DNA from: Marsupella aquatica
Lineage: Eukaryota > Marchantiophyta
Length of the DNA stretch: 64,000 nt
Assembly: GCA_973895155.1 (NCBI GenBank)
Contig: OZ316898.1
Location: forward strand, 21,390,001-21,454,000
Direction of reading: 5' to 3'
Position 1 is the first letter of the stretch. Each line of letters starts with the position of its first letter. The notes under the pieces are model-generated. The model was not told the origin of the DNA. It was given only the letters and a program-made list of their open reading frames with translations, and ran no database searches. Of this stretch, positions 20,825-31,962 are shown piece after piece. The position numbers were made by a program, and so were the translations under genes.

Positions 20825-22946
20825 CGCTGATCCCCTTGTCAGGTCTGTTCCGGATAACCGGAACAATGCCTTCCAGAAATGACCTGTGAACTTGGTATCG
20901 CGGTCGGACAGGATATGCAACGGCAATCCCCATAGTCGGAAGACATTGTCAAATACTAGACAGGCAACTTCCTTGGCTGACACCATTTTCGTAGTCGGCA
21001 AGAAATACGCCATCTTGGAAAAACAATCCACAATTGTTAAGATGGAGTTACTGCCGTGGGACTCAGGTAACCCAACAATGAAGTCCATGGAGATTGACTC
21101 CCATGGAGCCGCAGCGACTGGTAAGGGTTGCAGAAGTCCTCCTTTTGCCCTATAAACCGTTCGGTTTTCTGGCATGAGTAACAACTTTGCACGTGGTGAA
21201 GAACCGATTGCTTCATGTCCGGCCAATACACATCTCTAGACATGCTACGATACGTAGCAGCTTGTCCGCCATGCCCTCCCCAGGGCGAGTCGTGGTACTT
21301 TTGCAGAACCTCTAACCTTAGAGACTCTGGGATGTACACACGCCTTTGTTTGTACCGCCATAACTGGACATTATGCGTATCCAACCCCAAAGATACGTGC
21401 CTCACCCTGCCTTGGCTACCCCCATTGCTTTGCCATTCCTTGGCTAACCTGTCATCCTCATACGCTTGGGCCAAAACCTTAGGCCACTCGGATTCAATCA
21501 TTATGATCCCATTGACCCGATGATGGTCCTTACGCGATAACGCGTCAGCTGCCGTATTTGTCTTCCCTCGAACGTGGCGGACTTCAAAGTCGAAATCCGC
21601 CAAGAACATCTGCCAGCGCATTTCCTTGGGGTTCAGTCTTGGCTTAGAACTGAAGGTGGAAAGCAAGATTGAGGGGTACCAAAAAGTGCAAAAAGGACTT
21701 GGATTTGCTCTCATAGTCCTCATTAAAAAAGGAGGTTAGCAAGGAGTAAATTAAAGATTGACACACTTCCTCAAAGGTTGGACACACTTCCTCAAAGTTG
21801 GACACACTTCCTAAAAGTTTGGTACACTTCCTCAAAGATGGGGCACACTTCCAAAGATCTAGGTTAAATGATAGCCTTTGATGTGCCAAAATAAGATCAC
21901 AACCCTTGAGTGTAACACCCCCCAATTTATTGCAAAATTCACTAGGACTCACTCCTTTTGGTGGAGACTTTGGAGATCCTTTTTATGTACCCCTCAATCA
22001 TGCTTTCCACCTGAAGTACCCCGCCGGCGAGCTATCTGTGTGGATTATCACCTTGGGACCGTTCTTAAGGTAAATTTCCCACTTCTTCAACGCATAGATC
22101 ACCGCATACATTTCCCTTTCCGGCGTGATCCAATGATTTTCCAACTTACATGACTCGAAGGCCACCGGGCGCCCATCTTGGTGAAGACAGGCGCCAATGG
22201 CGTAATCACTTGTGTCTGTCCAAATCTCGAACGGTTTCCCCATCTCAAGTAACTTTAGAACTGGCGGCGTTATCATTAGCCGCTTAAGTTCTAGGAATGC
22301 TAACTCGCAATCCTGTGTCCACACAAACACTTTGTTTTTCAACGTTAGCGCATTTAGGGGCCTTGCGATCTCGCATAGTCTTTCATGTATCTCCGATAGA
22401 ACCCCGTAAAACCCAAGAAGGCCCTAACCTGCCTTACATTGGACGGGCGTTCCCATTCTTTGATGTCCTTAAGCTTGTCTTGACTAGGTGTAATCCCCTC
22501 CGGGGTAAAGGTATGGCCGAGGAACTGAATCTCATTCATCGCAAACTCGCACTTGCTAGGTTTAGCAAAGAGACGAGCCTTACAAAGGCGAGAGAACACT
22601 TCTCTGAGCAACTGCTCGTGTTCCTCCAATGTTGTCGAGTAGATTAGGATGTCGTCTATAAAGACGACCACTCCTTGGTCTAACAAGTCATGAAAGATGG
22701 TATTCATCATCTTCATGAACGTTGCGATTGCATTACACAACCCGAACGGCATAACCAAAAATTTGTAGGATCCGAACCTTGTGCGCATTGCGGTCTTATA
22801 CTTGGATCCCTTAGCCATGCGGATCTAGTAATAACCAGACCGCAAGTCTACCTTTGAAAACTTCTTAGCCCCGAAGAGGCAATCGAAGAGATCATCCATA
22901 TGAGGTAACGGGTACTTGTTCTTTACCGTTTGCTTATTGAGGGCCG
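20825..22946 (-). pseudogene. Ty3/gypsy pol fragment: RT, RNase H, integrase (3' half)
   Basis: Reading leftward: RT begins [18 protein letters not shown], with the catalytic FIDD box (VVVFIDDILIYS); then RNase H (FEIWTDTSDYAIGA); then the integrase zinc domain (HDSPWGGHGG ... CYSCQKTE) and core aspartates (SMDFIVGLPES, LSDRDTKFTG). The integrase glutamate and C-terminus are absent because the frame is cut at 20824 by the coiled-coil element. Further breaks: TAG near 22826 after SGYY, the MITE inserted in RNase H at 21650-22016, and a frameshift near 21160. It probably belongs with the gag/protease half at 33545-36093 on the same strand, separated by the transposon left arm. Confidence 0.85.
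21650..22016. mobile_element. 355-bp MITE with terminal inverted repeats and target duplication
   Basis: The element spans 21656-22010. Ends are GTGGAAAGCAAGATTGAGGG and its near-perfect complement over about 24 bp, flanked by CTGAAG at 21650-21655 and 22011-22016 (an equally valid reading is a 4-bp TGAA duplication with one extra terminal base). Removing the element and one CTGAAG rejoins the gypsy RNase H frame exactly. About 115 bp at the right end match the ends of the large transposon arms. The interior holds five roughly 20-bp copies of GGAAGTGTGTCCAACTTTGA (about 21760-21855). It is a non-autonomous relative of the transposon at 22947 and 63707. Confidence 0.85.
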
Positions 22947-23062
22947 GTGGAAAGCATGATTGAGGGGTACATAAAAAGGATCTCCAAAGTCTCCACCAAA
23001 AGGAGTGAGTCCTAGTGAATTTTGCAATAAATTGGGGGGTGTTACACTCAAGGGCCAAGATG
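22947..23062 (+). repeat. Terminal inverted repeat end of the transposon, left arm
   Basis: Begins GTGGAAAGCATGATTGAGGG and continues into GGAGTGAGTCCTAGTGAATT and the GTTACACTC block. It matches the right end at 63590-63707 and the MITE end at 21895-22010. It abuts the gypsy RT frame directly. Confidence 0.85.
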
Positions 23063-23459
23063 TAGAAGGGTCAAATCTAAGGCTGGATTTGAATATGAAT
23101 GAAAGATGCATTAAGTATTCATTTGGACTGGTTGAAGTACAGTCTATGTGCCTAATTCCTATCTTGGACTTTAGCAAGGACGACGTTTAAATGTTCTCCT
23201 TGGATCCCGTGTCATTTAATGGAGCAAGTTGCGGCTCGTAGTGTGTTTGAATACAAGGACTCAAAGTCGATGCTTTTGAAAATAAGGACTGAAGTGGGCA
23301 AGGACTCATAGTCGATGTTTGAAATTGATCGAGCGCGCGCGGATTTTGTTACTTAGATTAGAAGCACAAGTTCTAGTCAGAATGGTCGTGGGACGGGCAC
23401 GCACCAACAGTGAAGGGCTCCTATCTTGCGGATGGCTATGGTGGTCTCGGATTACTCAT

Positions 23460-23540
23460 CAAAGGATCTCTCATCTTGGATCTCGATCTTGGATCTCTCA
23501 TCTCTCATCTCGGATCTCGGATCTCTCATCTCGGATTTAC
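23460..23540 (+). repeat. Simple repeat (TCTCATCTCGGATC)n
   Basis: About 80 bp of alternating GGATCTCTCATCT phrases in the left arm. The corresponding place in the right arm (near 63190) lacks it, so it expanded after the arms separated. Confidence 0.7.
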
Positions 23541-25551
23541 AGCAATGCATCTTGGAGATTGAGGAGCACTGTGATTGCAGCGTTGGTGGACCTCGGGCGA
23601 TTGTTGAGCTTTGCCATGGTGCTCGCAGGATCAAATGGGTACGCAAGTTTAGAAGTATTAGCCTAGTATCAAGTAGAATCTGAATGCTCCTGATGCTCCG
23701 CAGCCCACTTTCAATACCTCCCAAGTTCTGTCTAGTACTTGATGCGATGCCTCACATTGGATGGCTACTCAACCTGAAGTCCACGATGCCCTAGCAAGAG
23801 AGAGATCAGAAAGGCGAAACCTTAGCAGACGCAAGTCCTATTGTAATAGGCAGCAACGGAACACCCATGGACAATCGATTGCACATGGTGGTAATAGTAA
23901 CGATGTGGCTGGACAGGGATTGTTGGAAGATGCGCGAAACAAATGCCTGCAAATGATTTCATCTGCTGAGAATGAAGCGAGTAGAATTCATGCGGAGGCT
24001 TCCCAAGAGGCTACCGACATCATAGTGAATGCAAGTACACAAGCTACTAGCATCCTAGAGTCTGCACATTTACAATGTGACAATTTGATACAAAGAAGAC
24101 ACATTCTCCGCAATCGCATAGGGCGTCAAGAAGCACGTCTTTGGTCCATACATCATGGGCAACTTCTTCGTGAGAGCATGCATGGCCAATCTTCAGAGCT
24201 GCACCGGGAGAGTTCAGCTTCGAGGCAAGCAAACTGTCAATCCTCTGCTTCAACAGAATTTAGAGCACGAGATGCTCAAAGGAAGCGAGCAGCATACTGG
24301 GAGAAGAAGGGTAATACACGCACAGACGCCTGACAATGTGAGTCTGCTGGTGATTTAGAAGACAAATTGAATTCCAATAGGGGAAGACGAAGTGTTCAGT
24401 CTCAGGTGTCTATGGCGGTGACATCCATCTTGAGTAGATTGGACAAATTTAATTTGTCTGCAAGGAAGCTATTTTTCACTAAATTTATGCTCCATCCTTC
24501 CTTGATGAAGTACCTCCCTGCAGTTTTTGGCACTCGTCGGAGAGATGTAGCGATACTTGCTGCAGTTGCTGACCTAAAGAATTGCTTGCAAAAAGTGAAG
24601 ACTGCAAAGCGGAAAGACCATCTAGGTGCAAAGCAGATCTTGACAGTTGCATTGGCAGGCCAGGCGACAGTAGTGAATAGGTATCAGACTTTGGTGGCTG
24701 GGGCTTTGGGTATCAAATGGCAAATCATATATAAAGCTTCAAGAAGGAGGAAGACCATAAATTCTGATTGTTCGATCAGGTTTCCAATGGGGGAAAGGAA
24801 AGTGAGAAGCGACAAAATTTCAGCTGAAGTCCGAACAATTGTGGAAAAGTTTTGGGAATCAAATACTTGAATCTCTCCTTGCGCCAAGGACAAGGCTAGA
24901 CTAAGATTGAGTATAAATGTTTACGAGGAGCACCGGGTGCATTGGCTAGAGGATACCCAGGTTAGATTTTGTTAATTTATCATTATGAACATTTGACATT
25001 CAAATAGGGCTTACAATAGGGTACAGTCCGAGCTTTCATGTTCATCAGTAAGCGATTTGAACTCTACTGCATCTTTGTTTACAATGATTGAATATGTTTT
25101 GAAGCAAGGCTTGCATCTTTTTCAGGTGGAGTTTTTTCTGAAATTCCAGGAGTTTTGCAGCAGAGACGAGAATGGAGTTCATATAGGCTTCAGGTCTTTT
25201 CAGTATATGAAGCCTTACTACATTCGTCCTATGAAAGACAGAAACGTTTGTTGCTGTAAGCAGCATGTTGAAATGGACCTCTTGAAGGAGGCAGTCAACA
25301 AATTCAGGAAGCATCAACACAGTAAGCATTGCTCTTGTGACTGCACCATTTGCACATCAGTTGATGCTCCTTTGCAGAGTTGTGTAGCTTCTAGAACAAC
25401 AATAACATCTGTACGGGGTTGGATAGAGGGAGCTCTTTGTTCGAGAGCTGAGGGAAAGCAGTGGCATGGAAAGAAATGTATCATGGGTTCCTGTGAGAAT
25501 TGTGGTGTCAACAAGTTGGATTGGTGTACATCTGAGTTAAATCCAGTTGAC

Positions 25552-25748
25552 TGTTGTAAACCCTAGTTTACCCCTTAACCATAGGGCGAGAACCCTTAAC
25601 CATAGTATGAGAACTCCTAACCATAGGACCAGTATAAGGGCATTTGCCTACCATGTAACCAAGGGGATATATATATCCCCTCATCAATAGTAATGGATCT
25701 ATCTTGTTGGAGTATCTTTGAGTGTTCCTTTAGTTGTCTATTACAACA
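25552..25748 (+). repeat. 5' LTR of deleted copia element
   Basis: 197 bp, identical by eye to 28167-28363. Followed at 25749 by CGTTATCAGCACGA, the presumed primer-binding region, also present after the 5' LTR of the other copia element. Confidence 0.95.
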
Positions 25749-25894
25749 CGTTATCAGCACGAGCCAGTCTCTAAAATCATTTTTTTTTTCAAGCAGATGC
25801 AATCGAGTTTTACACGAGGAGAATGCTCGTAAAGTGGCATTTTTTTTTAGAAACTGCCATAACCGTTTTTTACCCCTGCCTATAACGTAATACA

Positions 25895-27662
25895 GGAAAT
25901 CACCAACGATATTCCTGATCCGCTCACTATAAACGAGGCAAAGAAACAACCAGATTGGCCAAAGTGGCAAGCAGCAATACATACCGAGATGGACGCCCTC
26001 ATCAAGCGACAAGTATTCGGACCATTTAAAATGGCATTACCAGGTACACATTACACCGACTCTCGATTTACATTCTTGAAAAAACGAAATGAGAAAGGCA
26101 TAGTAGTAAGATATCGAGCCCGGCTAGTAGCCAAAGGCTACACACAAATCCCGGGCAGGGACTACGATTTAACATACTCACCAGTAATGGACGCTACTAC
26201 ATATCGCTATCTCACAGCACATTCAGTCCACCATAAACTGGTTAATAACCTTATGGACGTGGTAACCGCGTACCTTTACGGCACACTCGATACTGAGATA
26301 TACATGACTGCCCCCCCGGAACTGATAGAGAGGGTCAAGCAGCACATTCAGGGGGAGACGTCCCAGAACCTGAATACAGAGATTAAAAAGGGCATCAGCC
26401 AAATAATACCTGATGGGGATACAAAGGCCCTCTTGATGCAAAGTGGAAATACACAGGCAATGCATACCAGAGGAAAGAAATTAACAACAAAACTTACAGT
26501 CCAAGTGTTACGTTCCATCAACGGACTTAAACAGAGCGGCAGAATCTGGTATCAGAAATTCCAGACAGAGATGCTCGCCCTCGGATTTACAAATAGCGGA
26601 CTGGCCCCCTGCATCTTCATCAAAAAGCATATGGACGAAGTCCTGATACTAGCACTGTACGTGGACGATGTGAACTTATTCGGGACTAAACAGATGATGA
26701 AAGACACAATACATACACTGAAAGGAGTCTTCGAGATGAAGGACCTTGGAAGACCCAACCACTGCCTAGGCCTGCAGATCGAACACTTAGAAACAGGCAT
26801 ATTCCTTTACCAATCGACATACACGCAGAAGATACTTCATCAATTCAACATGCAGAAATCCTACCCTGTCTCCACCCCGATGGAACTCAGATCTCTAGAC
26901 CCGATCAAAGATATGTTTCGGAAGCGCCAAGAAGACGAACCCATACTGGGATCAGAAAAACCGTACCTATCAGCGGTGGGCGCCCTTATGTATCTAGCGA
27001 ACCAGACGAGACCTGACATATCGTTCGCCGTCAGTCTCTTAGCGAGACACAGCGCACAGCCCACCATCAGGCATTGGAACGGCATCAAGAGGATCATGAG
27101 ATACCTACAAGGGACGATCGACCTTGGACTATTCTTTCCTAAGAATAGCCCCGATACGCTTACCGGTTACACTGATGCCGGCTACCTGTCGGACCCCCAG
27201 GACTCCAAATCACAGACTGGGTACGTGTTCTTACAGGGGACGACAGCAATATCTTGGCGAAGTTCAAAGCAAACGATGACCACAACGTCATCCAACCACT
27301 CGGAAATCATAGCGTTATACGAGGCGTGCAGAGAAGCTGTATGGCTACGAAGCATTATCAATCATATTAGGTCCAGCACCGGTAAACCACAGATAACAGA
27401 GCCAACCACAATCTACGAAGACAATAAGGCGTGTATCGACCAGATAACCAACGGAATCCTGAAGACCGAGAGGACCAAGCATATTGACCCCAAGTATTTC
27501 TTCACGCAAGAACAACAAGGGAAAAGTATCAATGTTGCATGGATCAAATCTCAGGACAATCGAGCAGACATGTTTACGAAACCACTACCAGCCGGATTGC
27601 ACAGAGCGCACCTCGAAGGTATAGGCATGAGCAGATTGTCCACGATCAAGCCCACCTCATAA
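25895..27662 (+). pseudogene. Copia pol fragment: reverse transcriptase and RNase H
   Basis: Open from about 25895 (EAKKQPDWPKWQAAI, the usual start of copia RT) through 27662; the longest ATG-initiated part starts at 25989. Visible landmarks: RARLVAKGYTQIPGRDYDLT, VVTAYLYGTLDTEIYM, SINGLKQSGRIWYQKF, the catalytic ALYVDDVNLFG, KSYPVSTPMELRSLD, LMYLANQTRPDISFAV, and RNase H phrases GYTDAGYLSDP, SSNHSEIIALYEA and TTIYEDNKACID. The frame itself is undamaged but has no gag, protease or integrase upstream; the 5' LTR is followed only about 130 bp later by RT. The element must therefore have been copied using proteins from a related copia element. Confidence 0.9.
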
Positions 27663-28166
27663 CACTGAAGCTCGAAAGGATTACCCAACAACGAAGCTGT
27701 CGCCCGATGAAGCCGCCTCCAGATGCCCGACCACCACACTCGGCGAGCGCCACACCACATCCCCGACGTGAAACAACGCAAACCAACGCAAAAACGCCCG
27801 ACTTGGCCTCACTAACCCAAAGCACAACACGAAGCGAAGCGCAATACGCAAAACGACATGAAGAACAACACGAGGCGCACACCAGGCAACGAGCTGAGGG
27901 GGAGACTAGACACCCATTAGGAACATTCACATAACCCCACTTAGCACATACGATCAACACTAACTAAGACATGGCAAAAAGGCTTAACCAGGACATTAGA
28001 TATGGGAAACCACCTATATAAGTGATGGTAGCACTCTTTCCTCGAGAAGAAAGCGGCGAGGTTTTAATGAGGCTACATCACACAGGTGGACCCCTAAACC
28101 GGATTATACCCTAGGTTCAAGAGATGTGGTTACTTTATGCTCCTCCATAAACTAACCAAGGGGGAG
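27663..28166 (+). other. 3' untranslated part of the deleted copia element
   Basis: Non-coding between the pol stop and the 3' LTR, ending in the polypurine tract at about 28158-28166. ORFs here are not supported. Confidence 0.7.
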
Positions 28167-28363
28167 TGTTGTAAACCCTAGTTTACCCCTTAACCATAGG
28201 GCGAGAACCCTTAACCATAGTATGAGAACTCCTAACCATAGGACCAGTATAAGGGCATTTGCCTACCATGTAACCAAGGGGATATATATATCCCCTCATC
28301 AATAGTAATGGATCTATCTTGTTGGAGTATCTTTGAGTGTTCCTTTAGTTGTCTATTACAACA
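28167..28363 (+). repeat. 3' LTR of deleted copia element
   Basis: 197 bp, ends CTATTACAACA, followed by the TTGAC target duplication. Confidence 0.95.
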
Positions 28364-30089
28364 TTGACAAGCAATTTATTGAGTGGGAGACATTTCAGTA
28401 TTTGGAGTTAGACGAGAAAGCCCAGCAAAAGAGAGAGAAGAGAAAAGGAATAGACGAGAGTGCTACAAAAAAGTCAAAACGGTTGAGAATGGTGTTTAAG
28501 AGAACTTCAATGGGTGAATTCAAGAGTCAGGTTTTGAATACAATGAAGACATTCATTGTGCATAATTTCAGAGCACGTTGGCAATCAGAACAATTCAAAC
28601 TTTGTTTGAAAACTTTCCCTAGAGGAACTATAGTGTCATCTATTGATTTCTCTGAAAATTACACGTTCAAAATCCAAAATGAGATACAGAGTCAATGTAC
28701 ATTGGGATAATAGACAGGTCACTTTGTTGATTCATGTCACTTATAGGCATAGAGAAGATTGTGTTGAATCTCTGGAGGCTGCTGTTGGAAGTACGGTTCG
28801 GATGGCATTGGATGAGGAGGGTGGTCGAGACATTATTGCAGATTATCATTTTTATATCAGTGATGACAATTGTCACGACACTCTCTTCGTCCAACATTGC
28901 ATGGATGCTCATTACCAGTGGATGAGGGAGGAAGGAATTCAGTTTGAGCAGCATTGGGTCTGGTCAGATGGGGCTGCTTCACAGTTCAAGGCTTGTAGAC
29001 CTTTTTATTATGTATCCAGATACTACAAAAGATTTGGTGCACGAATGAAGTGGTTTTTCCACGCTTCAGGGCACGGAAAAGGTGTCGCTGTAAGTTGCAA
29101 TTTATTACTTTACATGTACATTCGCTCATTCTAGATTGTGTTTTAAGCTGAAGTTCCGTGTAGTAAATTTGTTGTTTATTGATTCATCCAATTTTCATTT
29201 CCTGAGATGAGTACTATGGTGTGTGCTTTTAGGATGCCCTTGGAGGCCACATAAAGCAAGGGATTGAGAGAGAACAGCTGAAGGGAATCCATGGACATTG
29301 ATTGGAGAATGCCCATGATGTGGTTTTGTTCTGCAAGGACAAATTTGCTATGGGCCAAGAAAAGGAGTATGGAGACGTCCAACTTGTTCGACGCCTGTTT
29401 TGGGAGATTCCAATCGCAAGAAGAAGTGGGACTGTGATCCTATCCCAGGTTCCCGATCCTTACACTGCTTTGATGGATTTAGTAACCGCCTATCAACTCT
29501 CCTTCAAGTCAGAGAACTTTGTTGTTTTTGTCCTCATTGCTTAGATGATGAACCTTTGCAATGTGAGAATATAAGTTGGACTGGACAGTTTAAGCTTGTC
29601 ATGGTGAAAGGAGTCCTACCAAGTGATGTGAGAACTGATGTGGAAGAAATGGGAGTGGGGGAAGGACTATACCAATGGGAGGATGGGCTGCTGGCCGAAT
29701 TGGTTCAACAGGGTGACTTCTTTGCAGTGAAGGCTGAGATAGGTAACAAGTGGAATGTTGACTTCTACATTCTTCAATGTGAGCAGACTTTGCACACCGT
29801 GAAGAAGAGTTTCAAGGACTCGTACGGAGAGGAATTTAACGAGGGTGATTTAGCTTTGAGGGCAGTGTGGTTTCAACAGGTCCCAGGGCGAGATAACAAA
29901 TTTGTGGTGAACGATCTAGCTGGCGTGAGCTACGCCCATGCTGAGACAGTAGTTCACCTTAGATTTGGTCTCACTCCATGTGAGGCAGGAAAGGGACGAT
30001 ACAGAATGTACACCCTTGAGCCCGAGACTCTGACAGCAATACATGCATCCTTGGGTTCCTAGCAAATGGAGGAGGATAATGAGGTGTGT

Positions 30090-30570
30090 TACTCACCAAT
30101 TTTTCTCCATCACCAGTCCTCTGTCCTCCGTTCAAAGTCCATTGTCTTTTGTCTTTAGTCCTCAGTTATCCGTTGTTGGTCCTCAGTCCTCAGTCACTAG
30201 TCCTCAGTTCCTCCGTCCGGAGTCCTCAGTCCGAACGTCTAGAGTCCTCAGTCCTTTGGCTTCAGTCCTTAGTCTTTGCCATGAGTCCTTGTTTTTCCTA
30301 AGTCCTCAGTCCTTTTCCATAAGTCCTTGTCCTTTTCCCTGAGTCCTCCGTCCTTTTCCCTGAGTCCTCAGTCCGCAGGCCTCAGTCCTCAGTCCTTCGC
30401 CCTCAGTCCTCAGCCCTCAGTCCTCTGCCCCAAATCCTCAGTCCTTCATTCTGAGTCCGTAGTCCTTCTCCCCGAGCCTTCAGTCCTCCATCCACACTCC
30501 TCAGTCCTCTGCCCTGAGTCATCAGTCCTCCACCCTAATAGAGTCCTCAATCTGCCATCCCTACTCAATG
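30090..30570 (+). repeat. GTCCTCA-rich octamer array, left arm
   Basis: Dozens of AGTCCTCAGTCC-type words with short spacers. The mirror array is at 53070-53590 in the right arm. ORFs across it encode serine/leucine-rich repeats and are not genes. Confidence 0.85.
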
Positions 30571-30825
30571 AGTCCTCTGGCCCAAGTCCTCAATTGGCAA
30601 CCTTTTGTCAATCCTTAGTACTAAATTCCCAGTACCCAGTCTGGTCAGTTGTCCTAAACAATTGTCCTCAGGTTTTCTTGAGTCTAGAGTTAGAGCCCTG
30701 GGAGATATTATAGCCACGAACTGCTTGCTAAAAAGACCAAATTATCCGTCTTACTTATTATATGTACATTACAGTTGCTACAGTAGGTTGGCTGAAGTCT
30801 ATCTGCTGAACTGTTCTTCCCTGCG

Positions 30826-31962
30826 TGAGCTTGACTATTTCTGTCACTAATATTTATGTGGATTGTTGTTCCATAGGACTTTGAGCTCCCTGAAGGTTAA
30901 CTACTTTCACCATATCAATGGATAGTCCTCAAATAATTAGGATACAATAAAGGCTAAGCAGGCATTGGATATCACTAGTGAAGGGTAGCATTGAATATTA
31001 CTTAGTAAAGGTCTCATGTTAGTAATCGCTATATATGTGCAGTAAAACGCACCTGTTTTGTAAGAATCCCCTTGTGCACAATAAAGTTCATTTTAATTGG
31101 CCCATCTCTTGTGAAGCTTGGTTTTCAACCGAGACATCTCCAGTATCTATTTGGCTATATCACTTGAATGTATTAATTTCGATCATCTGGACTTCTTTGA
31201 GTTTATGTATTTACTGTCTACAACACAGCTACAGTCCTTCCCATTCAAGACTCCCAATTTTCCAAAACGTTTAAGGATCAACTCGGGGATCAACTATCCC
31301 TGACTAGTTCATTGGGATAAAGGAAGAGTTTGATGCGCTTCCAAATCGGACCACTTCCCAGCTCTAAGAATGGTTAGTATTCTCATTGTCTACCTGTTCC
31401 AGATCCAGAAAGAGCAGGACAATGTCCAGTAGAGATTTCATATTGGAAAAGTCCAACCTAAGAGAACTCAAAACCTACAACCCTGAGAAAGGAGGCTGGA
31501 GTTCTCATCCATTATATGTGCCCTGCGGGGATGGGATGGAGTTGAATATTTACTACCACTGCAAGAGTAAAAATGCAACCTATGTCCCACAGTATACTAG
31601 AAGGTGGAGGTTTTGAAGTCAAGCCAATCCCAGTGTGGAGTTAAACTGTCTAACTTACTTCAAGAGCTGCTACTAAAAGGTAGTCCTTATGTCCCACAGG
31701 AAAGTCATTCGAGTGGGGAAAAATATACACGCTTCAAAATATATTCATGATTGCACTTGGGTCTTTACAAAGATTGGAGATTACAGCCAAGTGTGATTGG
31801 TTCAGGTTTGTCGAACTACTTCACTGTACTACTCCTGGGTGATCTTCATAGATTTCAAGGACTCAAATAGCTCCCCTCCAAAATTCACACAGGCATCCTT
31901 AAGTCTACTGAGCGGCCCCAAGTGGGCTTTCACCGGAGCAGTGTCACTACGGCCGAGCGAGT
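30826..31962. other. Unassigned sequence inside the left inner junction
   Basis: Left-arm homology to the right arm stops at 30825. Beyond it lies AT-rich DNA with one short plus-strand frame (31386-31616: SRDFILEKSNLRELKTYNPE ... YVPQYTRRWRF) that may be coding but has no known domain. It could be the continuing 3' part of the transposon. Confidence 0.35.

Larger units (their letters stand above)
25552..28363 (+). mobile_element. Internally deleted Ty1/copia element with identical LTRs
   Basis: LTRs 25552-25748 and 28167-28363 are each 197 bp, TGTTGTAAACC...CTATTACAACA, with no difference seen. Target duplication TTGAC flanks it (25547-25551 and 28364-28368). Purine tract AAGGGGGAG precedes the 3' LTR. 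The interior lacks gag, protease and integrase and keeps only an RT-RNase H frame. Removing the element rejoins the transposase-like frame (NPVDKQFIEWE). Confidence 0.95.
23761..30062 (+). pseudogene. Transposase-like gene of the inverted-arm transposon, left copy
   Basis: Segments: 23761-24960 with a TGA at 24331 (TGG in the right arm) and another near 24868; intron 24961-25032; 25033 to 25551; copia insertion; 28364-29089; intron 29090-29232; 29233-30062. After an N-terminal helical region comes a Cys/His-rich part (CCCKQHVEMDLL, KHCSCDCTIC, WHGKKCIMGSCENCG). The core has spaced acidic motifs: SIDFSENYTF, then HWVWSDGAASQFKAC, then HASGHGKGVA joined across the intron to DALGGHIKQ. This arrangement is typical of DDE/D-type transposases; I recall similar (D)FxENY ... 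SDGxxSQFK ... HGKGxxDxxGG proteins in animals but cannot name the superfamily. A frameshift near 28690 also breaks this copy. Start chosen at the first ATG conserved in both arms (MATQ here; MASL in the right copy). Confidence 0.65.
22947..30825 (+). mobile_element. DNA transposon copy, left arm of a 5-kb inverted repeat
   Basis: From the terminal repeat at 22947 to CTTCCCTGCG at 30825 the sequence is repeated in inverse orientation at 52911-63707. Without the copia element (25552-28363) the arm is about 5.06 kb. It carries a transposase-like gene on the plus strand and a GTCCTCA-rich array near its inner end. Neither arm shows a second terminal repeat at its inner end. The transposon may continue beyond 30825 towards 33544. 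Confidence 0.8.

Noticed and set aside
27539-27934. ORFs after the deleted copia pol
   Set aside because: They overlap pol in another frame and run into the untranslated region before the purine tract; no known domain.
30043-30713. Serine-rich plus-strand ORFs (SPQSSV-type)
   Set aside because: They translate the GTCCTCA array, which has changed word number between arms.
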